This document shows, piece after piece, positions 9,591 through 19,674 of a stretch of 53,990 nucleotides of DNA. The stretch spans positions 1 to 53,990 of the forward strand of contig JADNRX010000362.1 in NCBI GenBank assembly GCA_015501595.1, in the 5' to 3' direction. The DNA is from Hymenopellis radicata (lineage: Eukaryota > Basidiomycota > Agaricomycetes > Agaricales > Physalacriaceae). The position numbers and the translations under genes are program-made. Under the pieces are notes generated by a model. The model made no database searches. It was not told the origin of the DNA and was given only the letters and a program-made list of their open reading frames with translations. Numbering within the stretch: position 1 is the stretch's first letter; every line of letters starts with the position of its first letter.

Positions 9591-11735
9591 CATCAGTAAA
9601 ACGTCGGGGTTATCCCGGTGACTTTATCCCAGGCCCGGACATCCCTGGCATCCCTTGCCCTGGGATCAGATCTCTGGCAGGTCCCTTCCCTGGAATGTGT
9701 TTCCCCGGTGCTCTCTGGATGCAACGAGGTCTCTGGGAAATATGCAGACCATGTAAGTACTAGCATTTATATTTCTTCAAAATAGACTATTACTCACAAA
9801 CTGTTCACCTGAGTCTTAGTTATCGAGCCCTCACCTCCGTAATGAGCGCAGAGCACCAACTCATGCGAAACGCGGCTGGTAGACGAGACCTGGATAAGAC
9901 TTGTCAAAATATCTCCAAGTCCTTCAGGTACACGCACATGTGATGTTGGACTGTGCATCACGCAGGAAAAAATAATTAGAACTCCGCCGCTCTCCAACCC
10001 TCCACCATTACTGGCCGTGTGCTTTCCTCTATCGTCTAGACCTGGACGACTCGCTGCGTAAGCCCAGACGACTGGCAGCATTCATTTGAACGGACTTCAA
10101 CCTGCAGAAGATGAGACGACTCTGGAATAATTGCCGCGTAAGCCCCAGAGACAACGGGCAGCAAATCGTTCCAACACGGCGCGTAAGGCTGACGTCAGGG
10201 CAATGCTCTGCCGCACCCCTCTAAGGGCGGGAGTATGTGGAATTGGCGCCTTCGTTTGGTGGCGCGGCTCGATATAAACAAGCTGATGAAAGAGAACCGC
10301 GTCGCATGGGAAGCCACTCTCCAGCCGTGGGTCAAGGGCGCCAGCGCGTTCCGGCACCCCGCGGGCACCTACGTGCGTCCTTATGAACACCATCTTCCTC
10401 GCGTGGCTGACTGACTTGCGCATGCAGGTGATGTTCAAGAGCGACGCGAAAAAGACCTTTGGGCTCATGGAGGCGGAGATGCTCACGCTGCGCCACGGAT
10501 CCGTCCCCGGCTCGCCGAAGACGTACTTTGCACTCGCGGATGCCAACTCGCTGCAGCAGCGCAAGTTTGCGGCGCACGCGCTCCTCGAAACGGGCGTGAA
10601 GGGGAGTATCAGTGTGCTCAAGTCCACGACGAGCACGGGGCGCTGGTGCAAGGCGAATTTTCGCCAGTTTTACGATGGAGACGCGCGCCTGTTTGGGCAT
10701 CTTTATAGCTGTGTTGCTGCTGCGACTTGCGATGGTGTACGTGCTCGACTTGGTATTGACTTGGGCTGACGTTTCCTTACACACACCACCTCCTTACCCT
10801 CGCACAATGCGAAAACCCGGCCGTTAATGCCACGGACTCTCCTTGCTTGGCCTACGACGTGCGCTCATCACAGTCCTCTTGTTTCTATTCTGACGTGATG
10901 TATACCATAGATCTACGCCAGCATCGTCGGCGAATGCGCCTGGGACGAAGACGGTTGGTCGATGATACAGCAGAACTGTGTCGATTTCTACTATAGCACT
11001 CTCCCCAGCATCAACTCCACCGAATGGCCCGCGTAAGCGCCACCCCCGCTCTATTTCCGCTAACCCTTCTGATATCTTTGCAGCGACGTCTCCGACATTG
11101 TGACCAACTACTGGAGCCCCAGAGTGGACAGCCGTCAACGGTGACGACATCCCGTACCGCAACATTGCCGACTGGCTCCCCGCACGCACACGAGCACGAC
11201 AAATGCGAGACTATGATGCAAGCAGCTACGATGGCAAGATCTTGATGAGTGCACGAGCACGACGGCTATTTTGAGGACGGCTGCACAACGGCTGAGCATG
11301 ACGACAAGCCCACACGCAATGGCAAGCATAGCGCACAGTGGTAAGCATGACTACTGTACCACCGCAGACTCGGAGTACATGCGTTGACGATATTTTTGTG
11401 GTGTATCTGTATTCTATACTAGCTATCTATGTGTAGAGTAGTGAGCAATTGATTTATTTGATTTCCCAAAACTGCGTGGCGCACTATAGTAATGAATTGA
11501 GCTACAGAGGATGCATTACGGGCATTTGGCAGGGAGCTACCAGAGCCGTCTGAGGGAAGATGAGCCCATCCCTCAGAGATCAACTTGTCCCTTCGGGGAA
11601 AGGGACCCTACCCATCAGGGACCATGGGTCCCGGAGTAGTCGGTGATCTCTGACGTCTCTGGGATCTCTGCAGGGATGCCAGGGATACGACTTTCCCTCC
11701 AGAGATCCCAGGGAAAACCCGACGTTTTACTGATG
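9591..11735 (+). mobile_element. TIR element, copy A (gene-capturing)
   Basis: A 2,145-bp element bounded by CATCAGTAAAACGTCGGG and its inverted counterpart. The subterminal regions are rich in CCCTGG and ATCTCTG motifs. A nearly identical inverted copy (B, 17,463-19,606) lies 5.7 kb away. No transposase frame is seen; instead it holds exon-like pieces of at least one cellular gene (see 10,672-11,130). The outer flanks suggest at most a 2-bp duplication (AA), so the superfamily is unresolved. Confidence 0.75.
10672..11130 (+). pseudogene. captured membrane/secreted-protein gene piece inside copy A
   Basis: Reading from an ATG at 10,675, METRACLGIFIAVLLLRLAM gives a hydrophobic signal-anchor-like segment, followed by an intron donor after LVLTWAD. 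Later pieces read CENPAVNATDSPCLAYDVRS, then YASIVGECAWDEDGW, CVDFYYSTLPSINSTEWPA and, after another short intron, DVSDIVTNYWSP. After that the frame breaks. The Cys content and N-glycosylation sequons (NAT, NST) suggest a secretory-pathway protein. A second, unrelated exon pair (FKSDAKKTFGLMEAEMLTLR region, 10,434-10,670) lies just upstream. The host genes are not recognised. Splice-like borders indicate genomic rather than retro-copied capture. Confidence 0.4.
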
Positions 11736-13018
11736 AATCTCTTTCGATGGTTCAAGCGACATCAACGCTTCCATCAGTCTTAAGCATCCCGCGACGATGA
11801 TGACGACGAGGACGAGAAGGAGTGTCCTACTAAGGCTATTAGTCGGCGTAATAGTGAGACGCCTTCCAATGGTAAGCATCCCTCCGTATTAGTATGCGAC
11901 AATGTAACTGATCATAACTCATAACTCATAACTCATCGTCTTTTGTAGCCTATTCAAGTTCAGCTCCGGGGTCGTCGGGGTCACAGACTCCAAGCCCAGC
12001 ATCCGGTTCCTCGCAGACTGCCAGTTCTTCGAAAGTACCCCAAGCACGAAGTCACCACGAGCACGTACGCGCTGGCCACTCAGAGGAATCTGCGACCTGT
12101 GGTCATGTTCTGTGCATCGCTGAGTGCCATGTGGGCGTTGTTCTCTGCTGTATGTGTCCGCGTCTCTGTTCCTTCCATCACAAGTAATGCCCGCTGTAGA
12201 TTGGCAACTTCCGGAGCATCACAATCGCCAACGACGGCGGTTCAAATCGCTGGTGACCAGGAATGTATGTCTCCCTACTTTCATCACCTTTCACCCTTAT
12301 CTCTAACGCCTCATAGGGTGCAACGACTCCTAGAACCATGACTCCTGGGAAAACATTGTCAGCCTTCAAATAACTCTCGTCCTCGCCGGCCTATTCATTG
12401 TCATCGCATTCTCGTACTACCGCCAAGTCCTCGACCCCGCCTCTGCATGCGAAGCGACCATGATAGCAAGGCTGAAGAAACAGCGATGCGAGCACGATGA
12501 ATGAGGAACCAATGCCTGCGAGAACGAGGAGCGCGTGGCAACCAGCACGAGGACAGTTAACGCATACGGCAGCGCAAGACGGCCGCCCGCCCTGGGAGAC
12601 CATGAACGACAAGTCGACGACCAGCATGGAAGGATCACTATGACGGCGATGGCAAGACACGACCAACCTCAGCCTGTATTCCAGCCTTTACATAGATACT
12701 ATATATAGATTGCCTTGTATACCTAGCTATGAAATGCTACTGTTTTTTTCTCTCCTCGATTTGCCCGTAATAAACCAATTTCAAAGAAATGAATAGTAGG
12801 AGGTAGCTCTCGAGACATTTCTATGCATCTCTGACAAGCTCTGAGAGATGAAAGCTGTCTCGCAGAGCTGGCCAGAGCAAGGGTCAAAGACACGGATCAT
12901 CTCCGGGAGCCAGGTGCGCATCTCGCGGAGACGTGACATCCCTGAACGTCTCTGATCGCTCTGGCATCTCCACAGAGACGCAGAGATGCCCAGAGACAAA
13001 CCTACCGTTTTCCTGATG
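11736..13018 (+). other. exon-like pieces of an unidentified membrane protein, right part of element C
   Basis: After the acidic exon at 11,790-11,871 an acceptor (TTTTGTAG, about 11,948) leads into a Ser-rich stretch (YSSSAPGSSGSQTPSPASGS). Around 12,340-12,450 a frame reads NIVSLQITLVLAGLFIVIAF followed by SYYRQVLDP, a clear membrane segment. The triplet ATAACTC repeats three times near 11,915. I cannot name the protein, and continuity across the pieces is unproven. Confidence 0.3.
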
Positions 13019-13418
13019 CTTGTGGCGAATGAAGACATTCATGAGTTGCAAGTTGCGGCTTTCTTTGCCAGCAATGCGAGCTGACTTCATAACACAGAGG
13101 TTCCTTAAGAGCGAACGATACTTGTCATCGCCGCCAACACTCGAGTCAATATCCCCTGCCAGTACCAAAATATTCCCACTCTCGCAACCAAAATCGCACT
13201 TTGGTGAGAGTGTCACGCGCTCGTGGCCGTCTTCCAGAATGATGCCTACACCATTCGTCGGTTTAGGAGTCATAGGTAAGTCGTTGGGCCTGTCAAGAAT
13301 CAAGGCACAAACAACGTGCCCCCAGACCATGTCAAAACCTGCCATAGTAGGAGGAAGAGGCGTTATGGCGGTGAGGTCTCGAGCTGTTTCTTGGGCGTCC
13401 ATGAACTCTTTCATCTCC

Positions 13419-13959
13419 TGTTAAGGATTGACGAGGTGGCGTACACGCCGGTATATGCCGGTCGATCATAGTATTTCATTCTTTCGTGTTACCGATCGTT
13501 GCCCTCAGTCGTTTGTTGCTTACCACAACGTCTGAGGGTACGTGCTCTTATTTATCTCACATATTTCTTATGCTCATTGTACTGTACCGTTTCGACCCCA
13601 AGTTCGCATAACGCGTAATGCGGGGTCGAGAACCTAACTTACGATAAAGCATAACGCATCACGGACCTTATTTTCAGGGTCCGTAAGGCCTAAAAAGGAA
13701 ATTTTCGCTCCCGCCTATGGCGGGAGCATCCAAATATGGTAATTTCGGGTGGTGTGCCTGGTTACGAACTTATTTCCTGTAAGTTCGCGGCATAACGCGT
13801 AACGCCCCGCGAACTTACGGTCGAAACGGTACAGTATCTGTAGTCTACATTGTGTACTCACGTACTCTCTGCTTCTACAGGTACATAATACGAGTCGTTT
13901 GTTGCTTACCACAACGTCTGAGGTCTACATCGTGTACTCACGTACTCTCTGCTTCTACA
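13419..13959 (+). repeat. 5' LTR of the copia element, with MITE insertion and internal duplication
   Basis: It starts TGTTAAGGATTGACGAGG and ends CTTCTACA. Relative to the 155-bp 3' LTR it holds the 253-bp MITE (13,582-13,834) plus flanking sequence, and a second copy of the block AGTCGTTTGTTGCTTACC through CTTCTACA. Without the MITE it would be about 285 bp. Confidence 0.8.
13582..13834. mobile_element. TA-flanked CTGT-ended MITE (M2) in the 5' LTR
   Basis: A 253-bp element with perfect 16-bp terminal repeats CTGTACCGTTTCGACC, extended by AAGTTCGC after two mismatches. Flanked by TA at 13,580-13,581 and 13,835-13,836. Its arms resemble M1 and M3. It entered after the copia element, since it interrupts only the 5' LTR. 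Confidence 0.85.
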
Positions 13960-14054
13960 GATTATGAGACTGGAAGCTCTCTGATACACACCGAAGATCT
14001 CAACGTTATCAACCATACCCATCGCGACTCGCTACCCCCCATCCTTATTCCCAA

Positions 14055-15077
14055 ATGGCAGCCACCAACCTGCGAACAACCCCTATCTTCCCAACCGACA
14101 AAATCCTCGACGGGATATCCAACTGGTCGATCTTCAAGAGCAATGTCATCTCTGTCGTTCGTTCTGCTGGACTGATTGGGTACACGGATGGCACCATTCC
14201 CAAATCCGCCGCCATCGTTCCAACTGGCGTTTCCACGACTACCGCATTTAACAGCCTTACCCCCGAGCTCTTCGAATGGGAGCTTCGCGATGCGTGGGTT
14301 GCCGGCGTTATATACCAGAACGTCCGTGACCCCGACGGACACTCTCTCGATGCCAACGAGTCCGCGCTCTCAATGTGGAAGAAGCTCACCACCAAGTACG
14401 ACAAGAAGACTGAGCTCGCTAAGAGCCGCGCACGCGACAATCTTAGAATGGCCAAGTACGTCGATGGAGGAGAGATGCCGTTCCCGAAGCACATCGAATT
14501 ACTGGCGAAACTCCAAACCCAGGCCAATGCTGTTGGTTGTGCTATCGATGAGGCACAAATGATCCCTATCCTCCTCGCCTCTCTTCCATCATCATTCGCT
14601 CTTGCGATCCAAGTTCATCAAGGCAAGACTGACTACAACGAGATCGCCGAGGGCCTCTCTGAGTGGTGGACACTAGCGAATGCCGGCAAGGCGGCGTCAA
14701 CGGTTAACGCGCTCTCCGTCAGTGGCGCCGAACAGACAGTCGTTGATCATATCGTTCAGGCTCTTCTTGCTGCACGATCGGGACGTCTGAAGTGCTCGAA
14801 TTGCGGGTGCACGGGCCACACTCACGAGAACTGCTGGGCCGCGGGTGGAGGAAGTGAGGGGAAAGCTCCTCAGGGTTGGAAAGCGCCCAAAGGGAAACAG
14901 TCCAAAACCTCTTCATCCACTGCGTCTTCTTCGAGTGGTCCATCTGTTGCCGCCACCGTCATCACGCCTATGGAGACCTATGCTCTCTCGACCTTTGCCC
15001 CCGACGAATATGGTATGTCGCCAATCGTGCTCGACCCCCTTCATCCAAACTGCTCACAGGACGCGTCCATCGGCTGA
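14055..15077 (+). CDS. copia Gag polyprotein
   Basis: A 340-residue protein starting MAATNLRTTPIFPTDKI. It has the copia Gag pattern: N-terminal capsid-like region with W-x-x-F (SNWSIFKSNV), a central conserved KKLTTKYDKKTELAKSRARD region, and a CCHC zinc knuckle CSNCGCTGHTHENC (C-x2-C-x4-H-x4-C) at about residues 249-262, followed by a Gly/Lys-rich and Ser-rich tail. It would package element RNA into virus-like particles. The ATG at 14,055 follows the 5' LTR by about 95 bp. The frame is open to 15,077, where the internal deletion begins. No frameshift is seen within it. Confidence 0.85.
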   Translation: MAATNLRTTPIFPTDKILDGISNWSIFKSNVISVVRSAGLIGYTDGTIPKSAAIVPTGVSTTTAFNSLTPELFEWELRDAWVAGVIYQNVRDPDGHSLDANESALSMWKKLTTKYDKKTELAKSRARDNLRMAKYVDGGEMPFPKHIELLAKLQTQANAVGCAIDEAQMIPILLASLPSSFALAIQVHQGKTDYNEIAEGLSEWWTLANAGKAASTVNALSVSGAEQTVVDHIVQALLAARSGRLKCSNCGCTGHTHENCWAAGGGSEGKAPQGWKAPKGKQSKTSSSTASSSSGPSVAATVITPMETYALSTFAPDEYGMSPIVLDPLHPNCSQDASIG

Positions 15078-15404
15078 TGCTGAATCGTTGGGTGAAGACG
15101 AACCCAATACTCAGCCTCCTACTGCCAAGCTTCCCGAGTCATCATTCTCAGATGTCACCTCTTGCCGTCTGTTCCTTCTTCTAGCGCCTCTTCCGATCGT
15201 TCTTCTAGCCTCCTCCAGAACCTCGTCGTAGCGCACGCGTTCCAAAGCCCTCGGAGACTGCCATCAGGATGATAGCCGCTGAGCGGGCAGAGCTGGAAGC
15301 CCGTTTGGCAGGTGAGGATTGGGCACGCGACACTATTCGCCCGTCAGTAATTTAGTCGACGTGGTGAATGAACACCCAGAAATGGAGCCTTACTTCGAAA
15401 ATCC

Positions 15405-17051
15405 TTGGGTCTTTGCCAGCCTGGTGAAAGGGGAACCGACGTTCGCATTCCTCGCTCGTACGAGCAGGCGATGAAGGATCCTGCTCTGTGGTTGCCTGCC
15501 ATGGAGAAGGAATATGACACTCTGATGAAACGGTGTGTGTGGGAACTGGTGGATCCGCCGGAAGGGGTCCATGTTCTTGAGGGTATGTGGGTGTATGACC
15601 TGAAGTTGAAAGGTGACAGTGGTATCATAAAGTCCAAGGGGCGGTACGTACTGCGCGGAGACTTAATGCGCCGGGACGAGTACGGGAATAAGTGGGCGAT
15701 GGTTGCGCGGATGGAGTCAACGCGTATGCTACTTGCTGTCGGGACAGTTCGTCGGTTATACTTCAAGCAGTGGGATTTCTCGGCTGCGTACCTGAACGGA
15801 TGGTTGGACAAACCCGCATACATGAAACAGCCAAAGGGATTCGTTAAACCGGGGGAGGAGTCCAAGGTGTGTATGCTCAAACGGCCATTATATGGGATGG
15901 TACAGGCTGGACACATCTGGTTTATGACTCTTGAGGATCGCTATCGCGAACTTGACTTTGTTTCTTCGAAGGCGGATCCATGTGTACGGTCCAGGTATCA
16001 GGAGAACAACGAGTTTTGCATTACAACGACGCATACGGACGACGTTCTCAGTGCATCGTCGTCGAAGGCAGAGGCAGACCACGTGTTGATGGAATTTGCA
16101 GAGAAGTGGGAGTTAACTGGCACCGATGAGTTAAATCTTCTTTTAGGTCTCACGGTGGAGCATCTCGAAGGCGGCGATACCGCGGTATCCCAGACAGCCT
16201 ATTTTGAGAAGGTTCTTAAACACTTTGACCTATGGGGTCTACGGCCATTATTCACCCCTCTTCCGCCGCACTGTCAGGTTCGGATGCGGATTGCGCCCAT
16301 GGAATCTGACGAATGCACGTTCATGTCTTCGAAGCCTTACCGTCCTGTACTGGGGTGTATCATATGGGGGAGCTCAGGTACACGCCCAGATCTTGCATTC
16401 GCGTGTAGTGCGCTCGGTCACGTTCAAAGCAAACCCGCACCAGAACATTGGCATCTCTTAATTGGTGTCTGTCATTATATACGAGGAACCTTGGACTATG
16501 GGATACTTTACCGTGTCCCCAGTGATGGCGTCGAAGATGGACAGGGTATAAAACCTTTGGGATATGTTGATGCAGATTGGGCTGGTTGTGTGGATACGCG
16601 CCGGTCGACGTCTGGGTACATATTTTTCATGGGTGGTGCTCCAGTATCGTGGTCCTCGAAGCGCCAGGTCGTTGTCGCGTTGTCCTCCACAGAATACGAG
16701 TATATCTCCACTAGTCGAGGCGGTCAGCAGGTGATGTGGATGAAGAACTGGTTGGACGAAGCGGGTCTTCTGGCGGAATTCCCCTTGGAACTTCTCGGCG
16801 ACAACCTTGGATCCATTAGCCTCACCGAGACGAACAAGGCGCACGGTCTATCCAAGCACATCCACGTTCGGTTTCATTATATCCGCGACCGTGTTCGTGA
16901 TGGTGAAATCGCAGTCAAAGCCATATCCACGAAGGAGAACGTCGCCGACATCATGACAAAGGCGTTACCGCGGGTTGCTCACGAGAAGTTTGTTCGGATG
17001 TTGGGACTTGATTGGAGAAGGCGTGACGCCAGGGGGAGTGTTAAGGATTGA
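15405..17051 (+). CDS. copia Pol remnant: reverse transcriptase and RNase H
   Basis: A 548-residue frame. Reverse transcriptase motifs in order: WLPAMEKEYDTLMKR, WDFSAAYLNGWLDKPAYMKQ, PLYGMVQAGHIW, and HTDD at the YVDD position with Thr replacing Val. RNase H follows: YVDADWAGCVDTRRSTSGY, SSKRQVVVALSSTEYEY and KHIHVRFHYIRD, ending with NVADIMTKALP. All are typical of Ty1/copia. The frame begins partway into Pol and stops inside the start of the 3' LTR region. Protease and integrase are absent. The region is otherwise intact, so it may have been mobilised in trans by a full-length relative. Confidence 0.88.
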   Translation: MGLCQPGERGTDVRIPRSYEQAMKDPALWLPAMEKEYDTLMKRCVWELVDPPEGVHVLEGMWVYDLKLKGDSGIIKSKGRYVLRGDLMRRDEYGNKWAMVARMESTRMLLAVGTVRRLYFKQWDFSAAYLNGWLDKPAYMKQPKGFVKPGEESKVCMLKRPLYGMVQAGHIWFMTLEDRYRELDFVSSKADPCVRSRYQENNEFCITTTHTDDVLSASSSKAEADHVLMEFAEKWELTGTDELNLLLGLTVEHLEGGDTAVSQTAYFEKVLKHFDLWGLRPLFTPLPPHCQVRMRIAPMESDECTFMSSKPYRPVLGCIIWGSSGTRPDLAFACSALGHVQSKPAPEHWHLLIGVCHYIRGTLDYGILYRVPSDGVEDGQGIKPLGYVDADWAGCVDTRRSTSGYIFFMGGAPVSWSSKRQVVVALSSTEYEYISTSRGGQQVMWMKNWLDEAGLLAEFPLELLGDNLGSISLTETNKAHGLSKHIHVRFHYIRDRVRDGEIAVKAISTKENVADIMTKALPRVAHEKFVRMLGLDWRRRDARGSVKD

Positions 17052-17193
17052 CGAGGTGGCGTACACGCCGGTATATGCCGGTCGATCATAGTATTTCATT
17101 CTTTCGTGTTACCGATCGTTGCCCTCAGTCGTTTGTTGCTTACCACAACATCTGAGGTCTACATCGTGTACTCACGTACTCTCTGCTTCTACA
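17039..17193 (+). repeat. 3' LTR of the copia element
   Basis: 155 bp, TGTTAAGG...CTTCTACA, followed by the target duplication TCTCC. It matches both ends of the 5' LTR but has only one copy of the block that is duplicated there. Confidence 0.88.
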
Positions 17194-17462
17194 TCTCCTT
17201 TTGGCCCATCTTGTACGCTGAAACATCTTGAGTGAGGAAGCTCCGGCTCGGCTCCAAAACATCTGCTGAGATGGCCTCGGCGGTCTGTCTGGGGCTGATT
17301 AAATAACGCAGCTTGTCGGGAATGTGAGCGTCCTCGTAACACGTAACACGCTTGTATCGGACAAGCATTTAGTGCGAGGTCATCACGTTCACATGTTGCA
17401 AGGTTTCTGACGGATACGGTGATTGCATCTGTGACAGAGTTATCTGCAGACATGACAGACGA

Positions 17463-19606
17463 CATCAGTAAAACGTCGGGGTTTTCCCTGGGATCTCTGG
17501 AGGGAAAGTCGTATCCCTGGCATCCCTGCAGAGATCCCAGAGACGTCAGAGATCACCGACTACTCCGGGACCCATGGTCCCTGATGGGTAGGGTCCCTTT
17601 CCCGAAGGGACAAGTTGATCTCTGAGGGATGGGCTCATCTTCCCTCAGACGGCTCTGGTAGCTCCCTGCCAAATGCCCGTAATGCATCCTCTGTAGCTCA
17701 ATTCATTACTATAGTGCGCCACGCAGTTTTGGGAAATCAAATAAATCAATTGCTCACTACTCTACACATAGATAGCTAGTATAGAATACAGATACACCAC
17801 AAAAATATCGTCAACGCATGTACTCCGAGTCTGCGGTGGTACGGTAGTCATGCTTACCACTGTGCGCTATGCTTGCCATTGCGTGTGGGCTTGTCGTCGT
17901 GCTCAGCCGTTGTGCAGCCGTCCTCAAAATAGCCGTCGTGCTCGTGCACTCATCAAGATCTTGCCGTCGTAGCTGCTTGCATCATAGTCTCGCATTTGTC
18001 GTGCTCGTGTGCGTGCGGGAGCCAGTCGGCAATGTTGCGGTACGGGATGTCGTCACTGTTGACGGCTGTCCACTCTGGGGCTCCAGTAGTTGGTCACAAT
18101 GTCGGAGACGTCGCTGCAAAGATATCAGAAGGGTTAGCGGAAATAGAGCGGGGGTGGCGCTTACGCGGGCCATTCGGTGGAGTTGATGCTGGGGAGAGTG
18201 CTATAGTAGAAATCGACACAGTTCTGCTGTATCATCGACCAACCGTCTTCGTCCCAGGCGCATTCGCCGACGATGCTGGCGTAGATCTATGGTATACATC
18301 ACGTCAGAATAGAAACAAGAGGACTGTGATGAGCGCACGTCGTAGGCCAAGCAAGGAGAGTCCGTGGCATTAACGGCCGGGTTTTCGCATTGTGCGAGGG
18401 TAAGGAGGTGGTGTGTGTAAGGAAACGTCAGCCCAAGTCAATACCAAGTCGAGCACGTACACCATCGCAAGTCGCAGCAGCAACACAGCTATAAAGATGC
18501 CCAAACAGGCGCGCGTCTCCGTCGTAAAACTGGCGAAAATTCGCCTTGCACCAGCGCCCCGTGCTCGTCGTGGACTTGAGCACACTGATACTCTCCTTCA
18601 CGCCCGTTTCGAGGAGCGCGCGCGCCGCAAACTTGCGCTGCTGCAGCGAGTTGGCGTCCGCGAGCGCAAAGTACGTCTTCGGCGAGCCGGGACGGATTCG
18701 TGGCGCAGCGTGAGCATCTCCGCCTCCATGAGCCCAAAGGTCTTTTTCGCGTCGCTCTTGAACATCACCTGCACGCGCAAGTCAGTCAGCCACGCGAGGA
18801 AGATGGCGTTCATAAGGACGCACGTAGGTGCCCGCGGGGTGCCGGAATGCGCTGGCGCCCTTGACCCACGGCTGGAGAGTGGCTTCCCATGCGACGCGGT
18901 TCTCTTTCATCAGCTTGTTTATATCGAGCCGCGCCACCAAACGAAGGTGCCAATTCCACATACTCCCGCCCTTAGAGGGGTGCGGCAGAGCATTGCCCTG
19001 ACGTCAGCCTTACGCGCCGTGTTGGAACGATTTGCTGCCCGTTGTCTCTGGGGCTTACGCGGCAATTATTCCAGAGTCGTCTCATCTTCTGCAGGTTGAA
19101 GTCCGTTCAAATGAATGCTGCCAGTCGTCTGGGCTTACGCAGCGAGTCGTCCAGGTCTAGATGATAGAGGAAAGCACACGGCCAGTAATGGTGGAGGGTT
19201 GGAGAGCGGCGGAGTTCTAATTATTTTTTTCCTGCGTGATGCACAGTCCAACATCACATGTGCGTGTACCTGAAGGACTTGGAGATATTTTGACAAGTCT
19301 TATCCAGGTCTCGTCTACCAGCCGCGTTTCGCATGAGTTGGTGCTCTGCGCTCATTACGGAGGTGAGGGCTCGATAACTAAGACTCAGGTGAACAGTTTG
19401 TGAGTAATAGTCTATTTTGAAGAAATATAAATGCTAGTACTTACATGGTCTGCATATTTCCCAGAGACCTCGTTGCATCCAGAGAGCACCGGGGAAACAC
19501 ATTCCAGGGAAGGGACCTGCCAGAGATCTGATCCCAGGGCAAGGGATGCCAGGGATGTCCGGGCCCGGGATAAAGTCACCGGGATAACCCCGACGTTTTA
19601 CTGATG
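17463..19606 (-). mobile_element. TIR element, copy B (inverted relative to A)
   Basis: 2,144 bp, the reverse complement of copy A with scattered substitutions and one base fewer. The one-base loss falls in the GTCCCCGGC stretch of A (about 10,505; here about 18,690). The same captured exon pieces are present. The termini CATCAGTAAAACGTCGGG are conserved at both ends. Flanks give at most a 2-bp duplication (GA). Its left terminus supplies the ATG of the reading frame at 17,463-17,199. Confidence 0.75.
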
Positions 19607-19674
19607 GAAAGGAAAGAGGTGATCGTAGGAAATTAACTCGTTACAACAGACTGGACGTAATGAAGGCTACATTA

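Larger units (their letters stand above)
8294..13018. mobile_element. candidate TIR element C, enclosing element A
   Basis: CATCAGGAAAACGG at 8,294 and its inverted match ending 13,018 share the further block GGCATCTCTG at about the same distance inward, so they look like the two ends of one element of about 4.7 kb. The termini belong to the same group as the CATCAGTAAAACG ends of elements A and B. Inside are a 23-bp tandem repeat, spliced exon-like pieces with an acidic stretch, a predicted membrane segment near 12,340-12,450, and the inserted element A (9,591-11,735). No clear target duplication was found and no transposase was recognised. The pairing of these two ends is an inference. Confidence 0.45.
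13419..17193 (+). mobile_element. Ty1/copia LTR retrotransposon, internally deleted
   Basis: Bounded by TG...CA long terminal repeats and a perfect 5-bp target duplication TCTCC (13,414-13,418 and 17,194-17,198). It encodes a Gag with a zinc knuckle and a Pol remnant with reverse transcriptase and RNase H. Only about 330 bp separate Gag from the reverse transcriptase, so protease and integrase are missing and the copy cannot integrate on its own. The 5' LTR carries a MITE. The element lies in the same minus-strand gene that abuts element B. Confidence 0.9.
13019..17462 (-). pseudogene. unidentified gene split by a Ty1/copia insertion
   Basis: Minus-strand coding sequence at 17,199-17,462 joins, once the copia element and one TCTCC copy are removed, to coding sequence at 13,019-13,413. 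Across the junction one frame reads KMGQKEMKEFMDAQE. The distal part contains GFDMVWGHVVCALILD, NGVGIILEDGHERVTL and SGNILVLAGDIDSSVGG and ends at the right end of element C. The proximal end abuts the terminus of element B. The gene has therefore been hit three times. I do not recognise the family, and the reading frame of the proximal exon is uncertain. Confidence 0.45.

Noticed and set aside
9591..11735. hAT assignment for elements A and B on the basis of CAG...CTG ends
   Set aside because: No 8-bp duplication on either copy, and the conserved termini extend outward to CATCAG; flanks fit at most 2 bp.
12231..12260. tRNA-like T-loop GGTTCAAATC
   Set aside because: The flanking bases do not form the T-stem or acceptor stem, and no D or anticodon arm is found upstream.
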